Assembly: GCA_003427395.1 (NCBI GenBank)
Contig: BFEA01000258.1
Location: forward strand, 2,025,302-2,077,770
Source: Chara braunii
Lineage: Eukaryota > Streptophyta > Charophyceae > Charales > Characeae
Direction: 5' to 3'
Length of the DNA: 52,469 nt
Shown: in pieces, positions 30,936-41,905 of the stretch
Numbering within the stretch: position 1 is the stretch's first letter
Layout of the letters: every line of letters begins with the position of its first letter
Notes under the pieces: model-generated
Seen by the model: the letters and a program-made list of their open reading frames with translations, nothing else
What the model was told of the DNA's origin: nothing
Databases searched by the model: none
Program-made: the position numbers and the translations under genes

Positions 30936-32325
30936 GTCAGAGTTGGTCTCTCCACAATCGTACACGGGGAAAGGACTGAACTAGCAGACCCTTCAGATAA
31001 ACACTCCAGGAGCCACCTTCGGCTTGAAAGGTTGATGCCATAAAAAACTCAGACTGTTTTAACACAAGTTTGGTACGGAGCGCATGTAGGCGTCTCCATC
31101 GTGGGAGACTCGTGCCATAAGAAACGTGAGGTCATGACAGAGGCTCAAGGGAGATAGGCGTCAAAATTACTAATCAAAGGCGGCAAATAAATTGGATAAA
31201 CAGAGAGTTATAAAAAAAAACTTATGTGGATTTGTCCTGACATAGCAGCTTATGAAGGTCAATCGTATTTTATTTTCAGATGTCTACGGTACTTTCTGTC
31301 GTCGTGTTATTTCCAAGCCGAGAGGTTGCCACAAGATACCTAGTTCAGACGGGAAGGCGCAGATTGAACTTAGAATGGGTTAGTCGTATGGTTTACGATT
31401 TAACCGTAGTGTTACCTTCTGAGAGAGATTTGAGAATGAATTATGGCACAATGAAAAACCTGTCACAAACCTATTTATTTATTACCTGAACTCATCTACA
31501 GATCGTTGAGCCTAGTTTTGTTCAAACCTAGCGCTCATATTGGGTTGATCTGGGAATGATTTATGGGCTCGATGATCAGGTTAGATGGTTGTACCTCAGA
31601 CTTACCTTGCATTATGATTCCCCCTAAGGTCCGTTTGATGACATTGAGTTTCGCGAACAGATCCATGCTAACCGCTTCGAAATTACCGATAGGATGACCT
31701 TCGACGGAGTCACCTTTTGGCTCGAGATGCGCAACCTGCGATGACTTCTCCGGGCGTAAAGCAATTCGGTTCAGACACAGTAAGGGAAAAAAAAGGTGTA
31801 AAAGGAAAAAACTTGAGGATGAAGGTTTCATAGTTTAGACAAAAGAGGTGTTTACTAATGAGATTATTGGGTCTTTTGAGATGAAAGATATTGCGGCGGT
31901 GGCGACGTTTTTCTATACGCATGAGGAAGTTAAAGATGGGAATACCGGCTATACCCAGTCCCAGCGTCAACTTGTGTCTATACACACAAAATGGTTGGTG
32001 GAAATTGTTGGCATGCCCAGGACCGAGGTTGACCCAGGTTGGTATTGCAAAATTGTAGTTATAACCAACTACCGGAATGCACAAATTGTGTACATGCCCA
32101 GGCAAAATTATGGCCATACCCAGGATCTGAGGAGGAGAGGCCAACTGCAAACACGGACCCACAAAACCCACCCAGCTCCTCGCAATTCAGGGTAGATTGC
32201 CCCGCTGCCTGCCCTCACCATTACCAAGAACACAACTCTTACCATGATGGTGTTTCTGCAAACCCGAGGAAATAGCCTACCACCCGTGCGGCAGGGGCCG
32301 ACGGCCCTGCAAAACCCTCTCACCT
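30936..32325. other. Spacer with a MITE-like fragment
   Basis: No gene recognised. The segment 31935-31985 (AATACCGGCTATACCCAGTC and following) matches the left arm of the foldback element at 38.22 kb. The word GGCATGCCCAGG/TACATGCCCAGG recurs at 32010 and 32090. Confidence 0.4.
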
Positions 32326-32530
32326 TGATGTAGCTCAGTGGTTAGAGCACCGGTTGGAAACGCGCATTGTGGTATGAGGTTGTGGGTTCAAATCCGCAGC
32401 CTTGCGCATGGACATCGGCAGGGCGTTAGTTTGACGCACGGCTGGACACACACCCCCTTGGGATGACGCAGGTTAGCTATTACAGACACTGCTTGCGCAC
32501 CACCCAAGGGGTAGCTCACGATTGTTGTAT
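32325..32530 (+). mobile_element. tRNA-derived SINE-like element
   Basis: Box A TAGCTCAGTGG at 32331-32341 and box B GGTTCAAATCC at 32385-32395, 54 bp apart, form an internal Pol III promoter. The D arm pairs (GCTC/GAGC), but the anticodon stem does not, so it is not a functional tRNA. Non-tRNA sequence continues downstream, as in a SINE body; its 3' end is not clear because the assembly gap follows. Confidence 0.65.
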
Positions 32531-32824
32531 GTCGGGACTGGGCGATGGTAGGGTATCTTGATGTCCTTTGTCTATGGGTGGCCACGCGACTGTTGGGTGG
32601 TTTGTACAGTCTGGTTTACTCGAGGGTAGNNNNNNNNNNNNNNNNNNNNNNNNNNNNNNNNNNNNNNNNNNNNNNNNNNNNNNNNNNNNNNNNNNNNNNN
32701 NNNNNNNNNNNNNNNNNNNNNNNNNNNNNTGTCTGGACTGGGCGATGGTAGGGTATCTTGATGTCCTTTGTCTATGGGTGGCCACGCGACTGTTGGGTGG
32801 TTTGTACAGTCTGGTTTACTCGAG
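32530..32824 (+). repeat. Assembly gap flanked by a 95-bp direct repeat
   Basis: The 95 bp at 32530-32624 recur at 32730-32824 with one mismatch, on either side of exactly 100 Ns (32630-32729). The offset is exactly 200 bp. A 100-N run is a convention for unknown gap size, so the duplication may be an unmerged overlap rather than biology. Confidence 0.9.
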
Positions 32825-32919
32825 CCCAGCAGAGCACAGCTTCATACTACTTCACATTATATGTCAACAGGTTAGGTCATTTGCACAAGTCACATGAGGT
32901 CCTATGTTCGATACCAGAT

Positions 32920-33213
32920 TATGACTCAGGGCTGGTCATCCTCCTAGTACGTAGTCAAGGATTGAGGCTGGCATAGCAGTTCCTTAGTACGGGATGTCGG
33001 GGGTGTATACTGCACTTTACCGCGGGGCCGGAACGGGCTCCANGGACATACGAGGGAACAGAGGATTGTCCAGCTCTCACAGTTTATCATGCAACACAAG
33101 GTTCTCCAGGGTCAATAGATACAGTCCATGATCCACGACTTAGGGTTGGGTATCCTCCTAGTACGTGGCTTAAGGGTTGAGGCTGGCACAGCAGTTCCTT
33201 AGTACGGGATGTC
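32920..33213 (+). repeat. ~210-bp tandem array, left part
   Basis: Units contain CCTCCTAGTACGTAG, GAGGCTGGCATAGCAGTTCC, TTAGTACGGGATGT and TTACCGCGGGGCCGGAACGG. The GCATAGCAG word lies at 32971 and (as GCACAGCAG) 33186. The array is interrupted at 33213 by an LTR and resumes at 35330. One ambiguous base is near 33043. Confidence 0.85.
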
Positions 33214-35329
33214 TGTGACGCTCAACCTCACGCCCTGCGCTGCTTTCCGGTCGGAGTGTTTTGGCTTGCGGAAAGGGGCCCGGGAAATGTAGCAAAGATG
33301 GGGGTTGCCAAGGATTTTTGGAAAATTGAGTGCGGGGACACAGACATAACTAAAATCCCCCCACGTTGGTCCGACTGTAGTAAGAAGAAGGTTCGTCGCT
33401 GCGCGGGTTTTAAGGGAGGCAAAGGCGCGCGCGGGACTCGCGCCTATGGAAAATTCAATCCAAAAAGTATCGCTGAACTTCCCAGCAAGCTGTTGCTCTA
33501 CGTTTCAAGTGAAAAGGGGCAGGTACACACGTCGTATCCCGTTTGCGGATGCGGTACTGTCGGCGTTCGCTACACAACTCCGAATCCGACGTGGAGGGCC
33601 TCAATCGAGTGGCTTTTTCCTTATGATCGTCATCGCCACATGTGCGGTAGTGGAAGCCCTTAGCGCGGTAACGCTCAAAGCGACGACAGTCGCTGCACAG
33701 AATGTAAGGCCAATGAGGTTCCACGACAGTCCACGGGATGACGATCAACTCCTTAAATGGTAACAACAACGAATAAGGCAGAAAGTGCGTATCGACAATG
33801 ACAAATCCCGCACTGACGAATCCAGAATACTGGGTTTCTGGGGGAAAGAAGTAACACCCACCTATCTGAGCGACGACTTCTCGTACATCCCACTCGCATA
33901 CACGTGTCCTGTTCTCGTTATACGGGAACGGTCACGGGGGAAGTTCGGGAAGTCGGCGCCCGACCAGGTTGGGGCTGTCAGTCCATATGGTAACCAAGAC
34001 AGGCGCAACGATTCGTCTTAATCATTCAGTCGACACAATGCTCAACCTGATTTCACATTCAACCGATCAACTCATAATCATCCTAGACATGCATAACAAA
34101 GTCTCAAGCACAGTCCATTGCGCACACATATCAAAGTAGGAAGAGACAAATCACCATAACTCATCCATGAGATATGACTAAAGAAGGTTACGAGGGAGGA
34201 GAGGTGTAGGACGGGGAAAGAGAGCAAAAGATAAGGACGCAAGAAGGTCCGGTGGTCTCAGCGAGAAACTTTAATTTAATGTCGTGCGAGCAAAACTCAC
34301 ACTAAAAAAACATAGATTCAAGAGAAAGGGGGCACATCCGCCATAGAATTCCATCATGGCCCCGGGCCATGTATTCACTTAACTTCCAATTCGAACCTCA
34401 CACCAGCACTGACGATCCTGGCCACCACGTGGCACGTGCTACTCCGACATAGCGATCGTCACCCCGCCGACTTAGTCTTTGTACGGTCTTGCCCGGATCC
34501 CCCAATCCGTCGGGCGATCTAGCGCACGGTCGACAAGATGACAGCCCGCCCGTCAGGATTCTTCGACTCGCCTTTACACACACCATCTAGCCACTGCTTC
34601 CCAGAAGCTGGCCGACGAGTTGAGAGAGAGATTTTCGGGAGCGCTTGCAGAATTTATAGTTGCGGAAAAGGAGGTAGATGCTAGGAAAGATTAGGACTCA
34701 GGTAGGGAGGGGTAGGGGAAGGTTTGGGGATGCTCGCCCGACGAAAGCCATATCGATCCTTTGGATCCCATTCGTAGCCAATCAGAATCGTCGCGTAATA
34801 GGAATTTCCCTCTTACACGGCACGTCTCCTTGGCTAGAGGGAAGGAAGAGGGAGTTGGCAGAGTATTTAGGCGCGAAGATTAGAGCGGGAAGAAGAAGAG
34901 CGTGAGGGATAGCGCGGAACGAAACCAATATTCAGACGATGAAAAAAGAGAAAAGGCACGCGAAGCGAAGGAGAGATGGAAAACGGTTACAGAGAAAGGA
35001 GCGTGAGCGAGAAGAAGAGAGCGTCGAAGGTAGCGAGGGAAGCGGGGAGGGGAGGCTCCACTTATTTCGGAATTTCTAATTGTCGACCCAAATTCATAGC
35101 GCGCTCGCTAAGGCGCGCGTAATTCCCATGCATTTCCGAATTGCAAAAGATGAAATTCCAAGAACCGATCCAAAAATGACGAAGGTCCCGAGAAAAACGA
35201 ACAATGTACATGAATTCAAAAAGAGAGGCCCTGTCGGCTTGTTTGCAAGACACCAAAATTGAAAAAGAGAGGGGGGGGGGAGAGGAAGTGGGTGGAAGAT
35301 GGCACAGGTCCGGAAGCTGGCGCGTCACA
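33214..35329 (+). mobile_element. Solo LTR (2116 bp) with 4-bp target-site duplication
   Basis: Starts TGTGACGC (33214) and ends GCGTCACA (35329), a perfect 8-bp terminal inverted repeat of the TG...CA type. It is flanked by TGTC at 33210-33213 and 35330-35333; uninterrupted units of the host array show a single ATGTC at this site. The start resembles 51076. A TATA-like TATTTAG at about 34864 sits 465 bp from the end, suiting a plus orientation with U3-R-U5. No gag or pol lies inside, so it is a solo LTR left by recombination between LTRs, or a non-autonomous element. Short frames inside are unsupported. Confidence 0.85.
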
Positions 35330-36052
35330 TGTCTGGGGTGTCAGGAGATACTGCAGCTTACCGCAGGGTCGGAACGGGCTCCAAGGATATACGAGGGAAC
35401 AGAGGATCCCCAACTCTCTCTATCAACGATTCTCCAGGGTCCATACACATAGCTCACGATACAGTCCATGATTCACAACTTAGGGTGGACTATCCTCCTA
35501 GCACGTAGCTTAGGGCTTGAGGCTGGCATAGCAGTTCCTTAGTACGGGATGTTGGGGGTGTAGGGGATACTGCACCTTACCGCGGGGCTGGAACAATGGA
35601 ACAGAGGATCCCCAACTCTCTACCGTCACTATCAACGACTCTCCAAGGGTCGATACACAAAGTCCATGATGCAGTCCATGATTCTCGACCTAGGGTTGGC
35701 TATCCTCCTAGTACGTAGCTTAGGGCTTGAGGCTGGCATAGTAGCAATTCCTTAGTACGGGATGTCGGGGGTGTCAGGAGATACTGCACCTTACCGCGGG
35801 GCCGGAACGGGCTCCAGGGATATACGATGGAACAGAGGATTCCCAGCTCTCTACCATCAACACAATAGAACACTGCAATACACATATGACTCAGGGTTGG
35901 CTATCCTCCTAGTATGTAGCGTAGGGTTGAGGTTGGCATAGCAGTTCCTTAGTACGGGATGTTGGGGGTGTCAGGGGATACTGCACCTTACCGCGGGGCC
36001 GGAACGGGCTAGAGGAATATACGAGGGAACGAAGGATCCCCAACTCTCTGCC
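35330..36052 (+). repeat. ~210-bp tandem array, right part
   Basis: Continuation of the array at 32920-33213. GCATAGCAG-type words at 35526, 35736 (GCATAGTAG, with a small insertion) and 35936 give periods of 210 and 200 bp. Each unit repeats the GGATACTGCACCTTACCGCG block. Confidence 0.88.
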
Positions 36053-36636
36053 ATAAAAAAAAACACAATAATAGTAATACAACGTAACACTGTGCACCCT
36101 CATGAAGACCTGTAGTAGCATGTTCATACCTATCGGGCTTGCACGGAGTCTACTTCAACCAGGGCTGATCATGATCAGGGGGTAGGTCTCTCTGCCTAGC
36201 CCGGGTGCCTGCAACCGCTGTCTGGTCAGGTCACCCTGCCAATACGGCAATGGGTGATGGTCCCGGGTGGTTAACATTAGGGTTGGACAGGAGGAGTGGG
36301 GGTGCGCCAGGGCAAAAAATGATAAGAGGAAGGGTGGGTGGGGTCTTCAGAGGGATTCAGCTGGACAACCGAGTGGCCGGGTACTGTGGATAGCTGTTAT
36401 TGGTCCAGTATTTCACCTCTACAACAACCTGGGCTTTCAAAAAAAAAATAAAAAATAAAAAGAATACACCGCTGCCCCAATCTGCATCCGTTCCCTAACG
36501 GAGGTTCACCGCCTTTCATGATGAAGTCCCAGCGGAGCCAATTCATCTCATAAGATCGGATGGTGCCGGTACCGTTCACTTTCAGGCTCAGCGTGCGCAT
36601 AACATTTTTAGGCTTGGCATCAATAATTGAGAAAGG
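36053..36636. other. Possible retroposon 3' end with A-rich tail
   Basis: The A-rich run at 36440-36462 follows ACCTGGGCTTTC and could be the poly(A) tail of a plus-strand retroposon. The short frame at 36205-36393 before it has no recognised domain. Confidence 0.35.
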
Positions 36637-36638
36637 TA

Positions 36639-36815
36639 CTGGTGGTTTAAACCACCAGCACTTCCCAAAGTCACTACTCATATACGGCTGCGACTTTCGG
36701 CGTGAACTGGTCTGGGGTGCTGGTACAAATTCAGTCAAGTGGAAATGCCATGTTTTTTTTATTTTGCTGGTCGTATACAAGGTGCAACTTGCGGAAGTAT
36801 TGGTGGTTTAAACAT
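36639..36815. mobile_element. Palindrome and MITE-like inverted repeat
   Basis: CTGGTGGTTTAAACCACCAG at 36639-36658 is a perfect 20-bp palindrome. The arm TTTAAACCACCAGCACTTCC (36647-36666) recurs inverted at about 36790-36812 (GGAAGTATTGGTGGTTTAAA), with a few differences. The same word (TTTAAACCACCAGTACTT) is inside the foldback at 38.29 kb. This suggests a small non-autonomous element family. Confidence 0.55.
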
Positions 36816-38215
36816 GTTACTGCAAGCCTATATGAGGAATGCACTTCTAGGTATGAGGAATGCATTTCGCAACTTCTGGCCCTTAGCCTACCAAATCCGG
36901 AAGGCTGCCCATCCCCCACTTTATAAGACCTTTGCCAAACTTATTGTCTAGAACATAAAACATGCGCCCCGAATGGCTGCATCCCCACGTAGGGGAGCTC
37001 TTAGGGGTACTGTCGGAATGAATGGCCGAGTTTGGTCAACTGTTACATGACATGATAGACGTGCAATATTTCATTTTTTTGTGTCTAGTTTGGGAAACTA
37101 TTTCGTGGGGCAGCCACTCTCTGATTGGCCCTGGGATGTTTCCCCCCCACCCTTCGGGGCCCTAAACCACCAAATTTGCATGTGGAGTCTCCGTTGGAGC
37201 CGATAATTTCCCTAAGCTACGAATGTGGTTTTTTTTTTTTTTTTTTTTTAACACGCTCCCCCACAAGTGTTAGTGGTGCTGATATGAGCAGACACCGCTA
37301 GCAGCTGGGGAGAGGCTCCATCTATTGGTGGGGAGCATCACCTGCTGGAAAGCGGGTCCAACGTCCCTTATACAGATTGAACTCGGAATACATCAGAAAA
37401 CAGTTATGGGGTGTTCCTGCCAGCAGTGATTACCCTGGGATCGAGGGGATTGACTGAGCATAACACTGGAAGGAAGGGGGAACCTCTTCACCCTGAATCT
37501 GGCGCCAGATACACAGCTACGTGCTAGTTCCTCCCTTCCCCTAAGCCCTATTGAGTCCATGCTAGCTAGAAACCGAGTCCAGTGTCCCAGTGCCTACCTG
37601 GGTGCCATGCAAAAGAAGCGGAAGGAGCCACTGGGGGGCACCAGTGGAGCCTCCTTTCGTCTCCTTGCCTGCCCCAGGGTCAATTTGAAAACATCTTTCT
37701 AAAACATCTTTTTAGGCCAGAATTCCCGACAAGGAGAGAGCGTGGGGGGGAAAGGGGTCCGGGAAATCTGAGGGGGGACGCAGAGGGAATGAGGGTTCCA
37801 CATGGATCCAATCTTTGAACACTAACTTGTAATCCCTCATGTCTTCCAAATCTCGTGGTCCACCAGCCCTGGCCCCTCCCCATGTGACCTTTGATACCCA
37901 TCCTTCCCTTTCTCCTCCCAACCAGTCCAGGCAAAATGTTGTGATCACTCTCCTAATATCAGCGGTTTGTGTGAAAAGATCCAGTTGTGACTTCGTGTCA
38001 GACCATCTTCTTAAGAGAGTTGTGCCTGTTGCTGGATTTGTTCAATGATTTCCACCCCTTCTATCCTCACCTCTTCCAGAGCCAGAACGCACCTCTACCA
38101 CCAGAGCCTTTTTCCCATATGGCACACTTTTTTTTCTCATTTATGCCAAAGCTCTGCACCACAGCACACCGAGATGGCCTACAAAATCAACGAGGGGAAA
38201 TTGCATGTGTATCCC
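36816..38215. other. Gene-free region with T21 run
   Basis: A 21-T run at 37229-37249 could be the poly(A) end of the minus-strand LINE whose coding part lies at 38.6-40.2 kb. Frames at 37582-37818 and 37680-37934 overlap on opposite strands without domains. Confidence 0.35.
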
Positions 38216-38221
38216 ATTTAT

Positions 38222-38515
38222 AGATGGGAATTACTGCTATACCCAGTCCCAGCGCCCAATTCCCATGTATACCTGGACCCTATCCAACTTTAAACCACCA
38301 GTACTTGGCCCACCATTCACAAGAAACAAATAATTAGGGGCGGCCACTTTAGGGGCCGGTTTAAAAGTCTCATAGATTTGGGTTTAGCTGCAATTTGGCA
38401 TTACTAACCTTGGGCCACCTCAGTCCCAGGTATACAAATAATTTCCACAGGCCATTTCCCTAGTATAGACGGGAGTTGTGCGCTGGGACTGTGTATAGGG
38501 TATTCCCATTTGTGG
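38222..38515. mobile_element. Foldback / MITE-like element
   Basis: The arm at about 38226-38270 (CTATACCCAGTCCCAGCGCC plus flanks) matches the reverse complement of about 38466-38510 (GCGCTGGGACTGTGTATAGG). Inner arms GTATACCTGG (38268) and CCAGGTATAC (38427) also pair. Total length is about 290 bp, without coding capacity. Half of an arm recurs at 31.94 kb. Target-site duplications were not resolved. Confidence 0.65.
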
Positions 38516-38634
38516 AACAGATGTAATTTTCACAAGAAACAACTACCATTTTTTTTTGAATTTTTTTTTTGGAAAGTGATACATTGTATTGCAAAATTCA
38601 TAGGACATTACCCCCCATCTGTTAATGGCTACCA

Positions 38635-39327
38635 TTACCGTGGACCTCGACTTGCAGTCCGCCAGCCAATAGGACTCTCCACCGTCATGTTCAACAGATC
38701 CCGTTCGTTCCCAGCCCACCTCCATGCACAAGGGTCAATACGAAGCAGTTTCAGCAGGGTTTGTCCAATCCAGGTCGCAGACTCAATCTCTCCTTCTCTA
38801 TTTGGCTTTTCTCTTACCCTGATCTGTTGGGGGTTCTCCCATTGTCTGATCACTTCTTCTCCTATTCGCTGCAGGTCCCCAGTCCGCCTGTCCACCTTCC
38901 ACTTCTGAACCTCTCTGAACCCACTTTGCGTCAGCCCCTGCAGTCTCCAGACCACCTCTTCACTCAATGCTAGTTCAGGATGATACCAGGTTCCCACCGG
39001 GTCCCATCCCTCTGGACCCAGGAGCTGGGACCATTGCTCCGGTATGCTCTTAAGTATTGCTCTCCAGTGTTCTTCAGTCCTTCTGAGACCCTGGAGCTTA
39101 GTATGGATCTCCGCATAAGGTCTCCAGTTACCTAGCAGAGCCGACCACAGATCAACAATCTTAGACACACCCTTTCTGATCCATGCCCTACTGAAGGCTG
39201 CTGGTTCTGTACCTGCCGAAACTTGGGAGCCCTGTTCATCCACAATCCAGGGGTTATCGAAAAGACATTGTTGCAAGACCTCCTCAGTTGTCTGTGGGGG
39301 GGTCCTCTCTTCTGGAGGCAGTTTCAC
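38635..39327 (-). pseudogene. LINE ORF2 post-RT region (230 aa open)
   Basis: The longest open piece of the LINE, 230 codons from Met 39327. It has LPPEERTPPQT, NPWIVDEQGSQVSAG, IVDLWSALLGNWRPYAEIH, WDPVGTWYHPELALSEEVVW and WIGQTLLKLLRIDPCAWRW. This is the tether between RT and zinc-finger domains of plant L1-like ORF2 proteins, inferred from position after RT. No Cys-His finger is seen before the stop. The 50.07 kb fragment carries the domain missing here, but in the opposite orientation. Confidence 0.65.
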
Positions 39328-39582
39328 CCAGGCCCTTCTGACGGCTTCTCAGAGCGCAGATGTAAGCAGCTTCTTCAACATGGAGCTCACAAAAAAGCAA
39401 ACCCAAACATCTTTCCGTTTGGTAAGACACCGTTCTCTCATAAAAATTTTCTCAGCTAGCAAAATACAATCTTCCTCGCAGTGCGACTGCGCTATTTTCG
39501 CCAGCCACATCCTCAACTGAGTCTGGTTCCTCTTCTGCGGGTCCAATAGTCCCAGTCCACCTTTCTCCTTCAGGAACGTCAC

Positions 39583-40047
39583 TCATTCCCACGCCACTTT
39601 TACCAAGAACCCCTCCTCTTTCTTCGCTCTAGGATTCCAGATAAATTTTGCGGCAGATCTTTTGATGTTGGTGAGTGTTGGGCCTGTGATTTCCTTGACT
39701 GTTCCAACAAACCAGATGAGTGAGAATAAAGCAACATTGATAAATATAACTCTACCAAATAGGGATAAGAGTCCCGCTGTATCCCAACCTCCGAGACGTG
39801 CTTCCACACGTTGGTGAATCAGAGAGCCCTGTACAACTCACATTGACTGTGTGCTCACTAGGACCCCCAAAAAGCGTTCCCCTTTGTCCGGATCCACGCG
39901 CTGCATGCCCCACTCCACTTGCAGTATACAGCCAGCTGGCAGCAGGTAAGTTGACTTATTCCAATTTACTATTGCTTCCGACAGTTGTGAATACTCCATT
40001 AGCACTTCCTTGACTGCTCCCAAGGATACAATGGAGTTCTCTGACAC
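39583..40047 (-). pseudogene. LINE reverse transcriptase palm/thumb, broken
   Basis: Two adjacent frames, 40047-39838 (SENSIVSLGAVKEVLMEYSQ) and 39807-39583 (GGWDTAGLLSLFGRVIFINV), correspond to the region after the Asp-Asp motif and to the RT thumb. They are in different frames, so a frameshift lies between them. Confidence 0.8.
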
Positions 40048-40198
40048 AATGAAGAGATCGTCAACTAGGGCTTTCGATCGTCATTCTTTGTCATCAGCGA
40101 CTTGTAACCCTCGAATGTCATGGTGCCTTCGGATCCTGTTCAGGGGTATCTCCAGCTATAGCACAAACAACAAGGGGGCTAGGGGGCAGCCCTGCCTA

Positions 40199-40262
40199 GG
40201 GTTTGAACCCAGGCAGCTACTGGGCTTGCGTGTGCGTATACTGCTGCCATAACACACTCACC
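40199..40262 (-). other. tRNA-like head next to LINE truncation point
   Basis: On the minus strand a box B-like GGTTCAAACCC (plus 40199-40209) is preceded by a box A-like TGGCAGCAGT (plus 40240-40249), about 40 bp apart. It abuts the position where LINE homology stops. It may be a SINE head or a chance match. Confidence 0.3.
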
Positions 40263-40559
40263 ACAGTGTGTATATGGTCATATACAGTGGCACACTGGTG
40301 TTGAACAGTTGTGTGCCAGCTATTTACCCCCCCCTCTCCTCCCCCGGGCGAGCAGATCTGCAGCGCCCGGGCTGCTATTTGCTCCCCCCCCCCCGTTAGC
40401 TGCTGCTGCCTGTGCACGTGGCCATCTCTACTGCCACGTGGCAGCTTGTGGTGGAACTGAAGCCCCCCCGCTTTGGGGGCTGCTCTACAGTGGTGAGGGC
40501 CTACTCACACAGCAGACCCTAGATCTGCAAATCTGCAGAACTGCTAGGGGCTGATCAAG

Positions 40560-41830
40560 ATCTCAGCCCCCTCTCTCCTCCAGCTGGCTTGCTGCAGCGA
40601 AGGCCAAGACCCTCCTGGTCTTGGTACACCTTGTGCCCTTGGAGACACCAAGGGCCAGGTATCACTTCTCCCCTCTCCCTACTAACCCACTTTCTCTCCC
40701 TTTTCTCTCTCCTCTTACTCATACCCTCTCCCCACCCCACCTTTTTTCCCACCACCCACTCTTTTACCTTCTTTTCTTCATTTATTTTATTTTCTTTCCT
40801 CCTCCTTTTCTCTTTGCTTCTTGATCCCTCCCCACCTTTCCCCATCCCTCTCTCTCATTCTCTTTCCCTCCTCTCCCCCAACTACCACCACATAATCCCC
40901 CTACCTCCCACTTCCATTTTTTTCTCTCTCCCACCTATTTCTCTTTTTTCTCCTTCACCTTTTCACCCCCCTTCCCCCCAATTTCAAAATTTTTTGTTTT
41001 TTCCTTTTTCTTCTTTTTATCTTTTCTTGATTTATATTTCCTCTCTTTTCCAAAAAAATTCGAATTATCTTACTCCCCACCCTCTTTTCTGACTTTCTGA
41101 TTTATTTCATTTTCTTCTTTATTGTGAAAATTTGATTTTCTTTACGGCAACCCTAAATTTGATTAGGTGTTAGTCTCTCTTGCTTTCGGCACACGTTTTG
41201 ACCCCGTGGGGGTGACGAAGTGCTGCCGAAATTTTCTGATTTTCTCTTACTTAGTCTTTTTCGGCACACTTCGACCCCATGGGGGTAACGAAATGCTGCC
41301 AAAATTTTTAAAAAATCAGATACACCATCTCTCTCCACCTCCTCACCCACTTATTTATTTTTTTATCTATTTATTTATTATTTCTTTATTTATTTTCTAA
41401 AATTTTTAATTTACGGCATCTTGAAACCTAGTGTGCTTACCTTGGTCTCTCCTTTCCCCTTGGCACATTCTTGACCCCATGGGGGGTAGGGAAATGCTGC
41501 CGAAAATTCTAAAAAAATAAATATTATTTCTCCCTTCATATTTTCTTTCCTTAATTCTTTAATTTTTTTATTATTTATTTATTTGATTTATTTTTTATTT
41601 ATTTTTATTTTCTCTCGAAATCTCACTGTTTATTTATTTTTCTCCCGCCTTCCCCCCCTATGCTTGCTATTTTATTTTCTTGATTAGGTCACCGGTACCC
41701 TTCCCTAACCACTCAAACTTCGGTTAGGGTTTTCTTAGGGTTTTTATAAGGTTTAGGGTTTTTCAAACCCCCCTACTTCCCCGTCCTCTTCGGGCACCCT
41801 GGACCCGAACCACCCCTCCCCCTTTGACGG
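40560..41830. repeat. Pyrimidine-rich region upstream of gypsy gag
   Basis: CT/T-rich for more than 1 kb, so the long Ser/Pro/Phe frame at 40589-41092 is low complexity. It includes three hairpin repeats at 41184-41231, 41259-41300 and 41457-41505, each with TTTCGGCA/TGCCGAAA arms (one arm mutated in copies 2 and 3) around a CCCC-ATG/GTG-GGGG centre. It may be the 5' leader or U5 of the chromovirus, but no matching 3' copy was found. Confidence 0.6.
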
Positions 41831-41905
41831 CGCCCGCGCTAGCCTTGCTAGCGCCATCCGCCGCCTTCTACCGCGGACCCCGCCCTCCGCTCACGCGGAC
41901 CTCCT

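Larger units (their letters stand above)
38540..40200 (-). mobile_element. LINE (L1-type) fragment, 5'-truncated
   Basis: On the minus strand the RT begins at RQGCPLAPLLFVL (about 40199-40160), followed by the catalytic LVDDLFIVS (Asp-Asp at 40057-40062), EYSQLSEAIVNWNKS (39990-39950), then LFGRVIFINVALFSLIW and KFIWNPRAKKEEGFLVKVAW (39770-39585). The post-RT region LKEKGGLGLLDPQKRNQTQL follows at about 39575-39520. Upstream endonuclease and RT fingers are absent. Frames shift several times, so it is inactive. Confidence 0.85.

Noticed and set aside
3610-31000. Family C repeats (6.8-9.0 and 28.96-30.9 kb) as LTRs of one 24-kb element
   Set aside because: The copies look too diverged, and unrelated complete elements and arrays lie between them; independent insertions are simpler.
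32331-32400. Functional tRNA gene
   Set aside because: The anticodon stem cannot form and the acceptor stem does not pair; only the Pol III boxes remain.
33455-33769. Minus-strand frame with CSDCRRFERY-like Cys pair as a zinc-finger protein
   Set aside because: It lies wholly inside the solo LTR and only one Cys pair is visible.
40589-41092. 167-codon Ser/Pro/Phe-rich frame
   Set aside because: Lies in a CT-rich low-complexity tract; composition alone explains it.
41800-41815. CTGGACCCGAACC as a primer-binding site for the chromovirus
   Set aside because: It has the TGG start, but the complement does not resemble a tRNA 3' end, and no LTR end precedes it.
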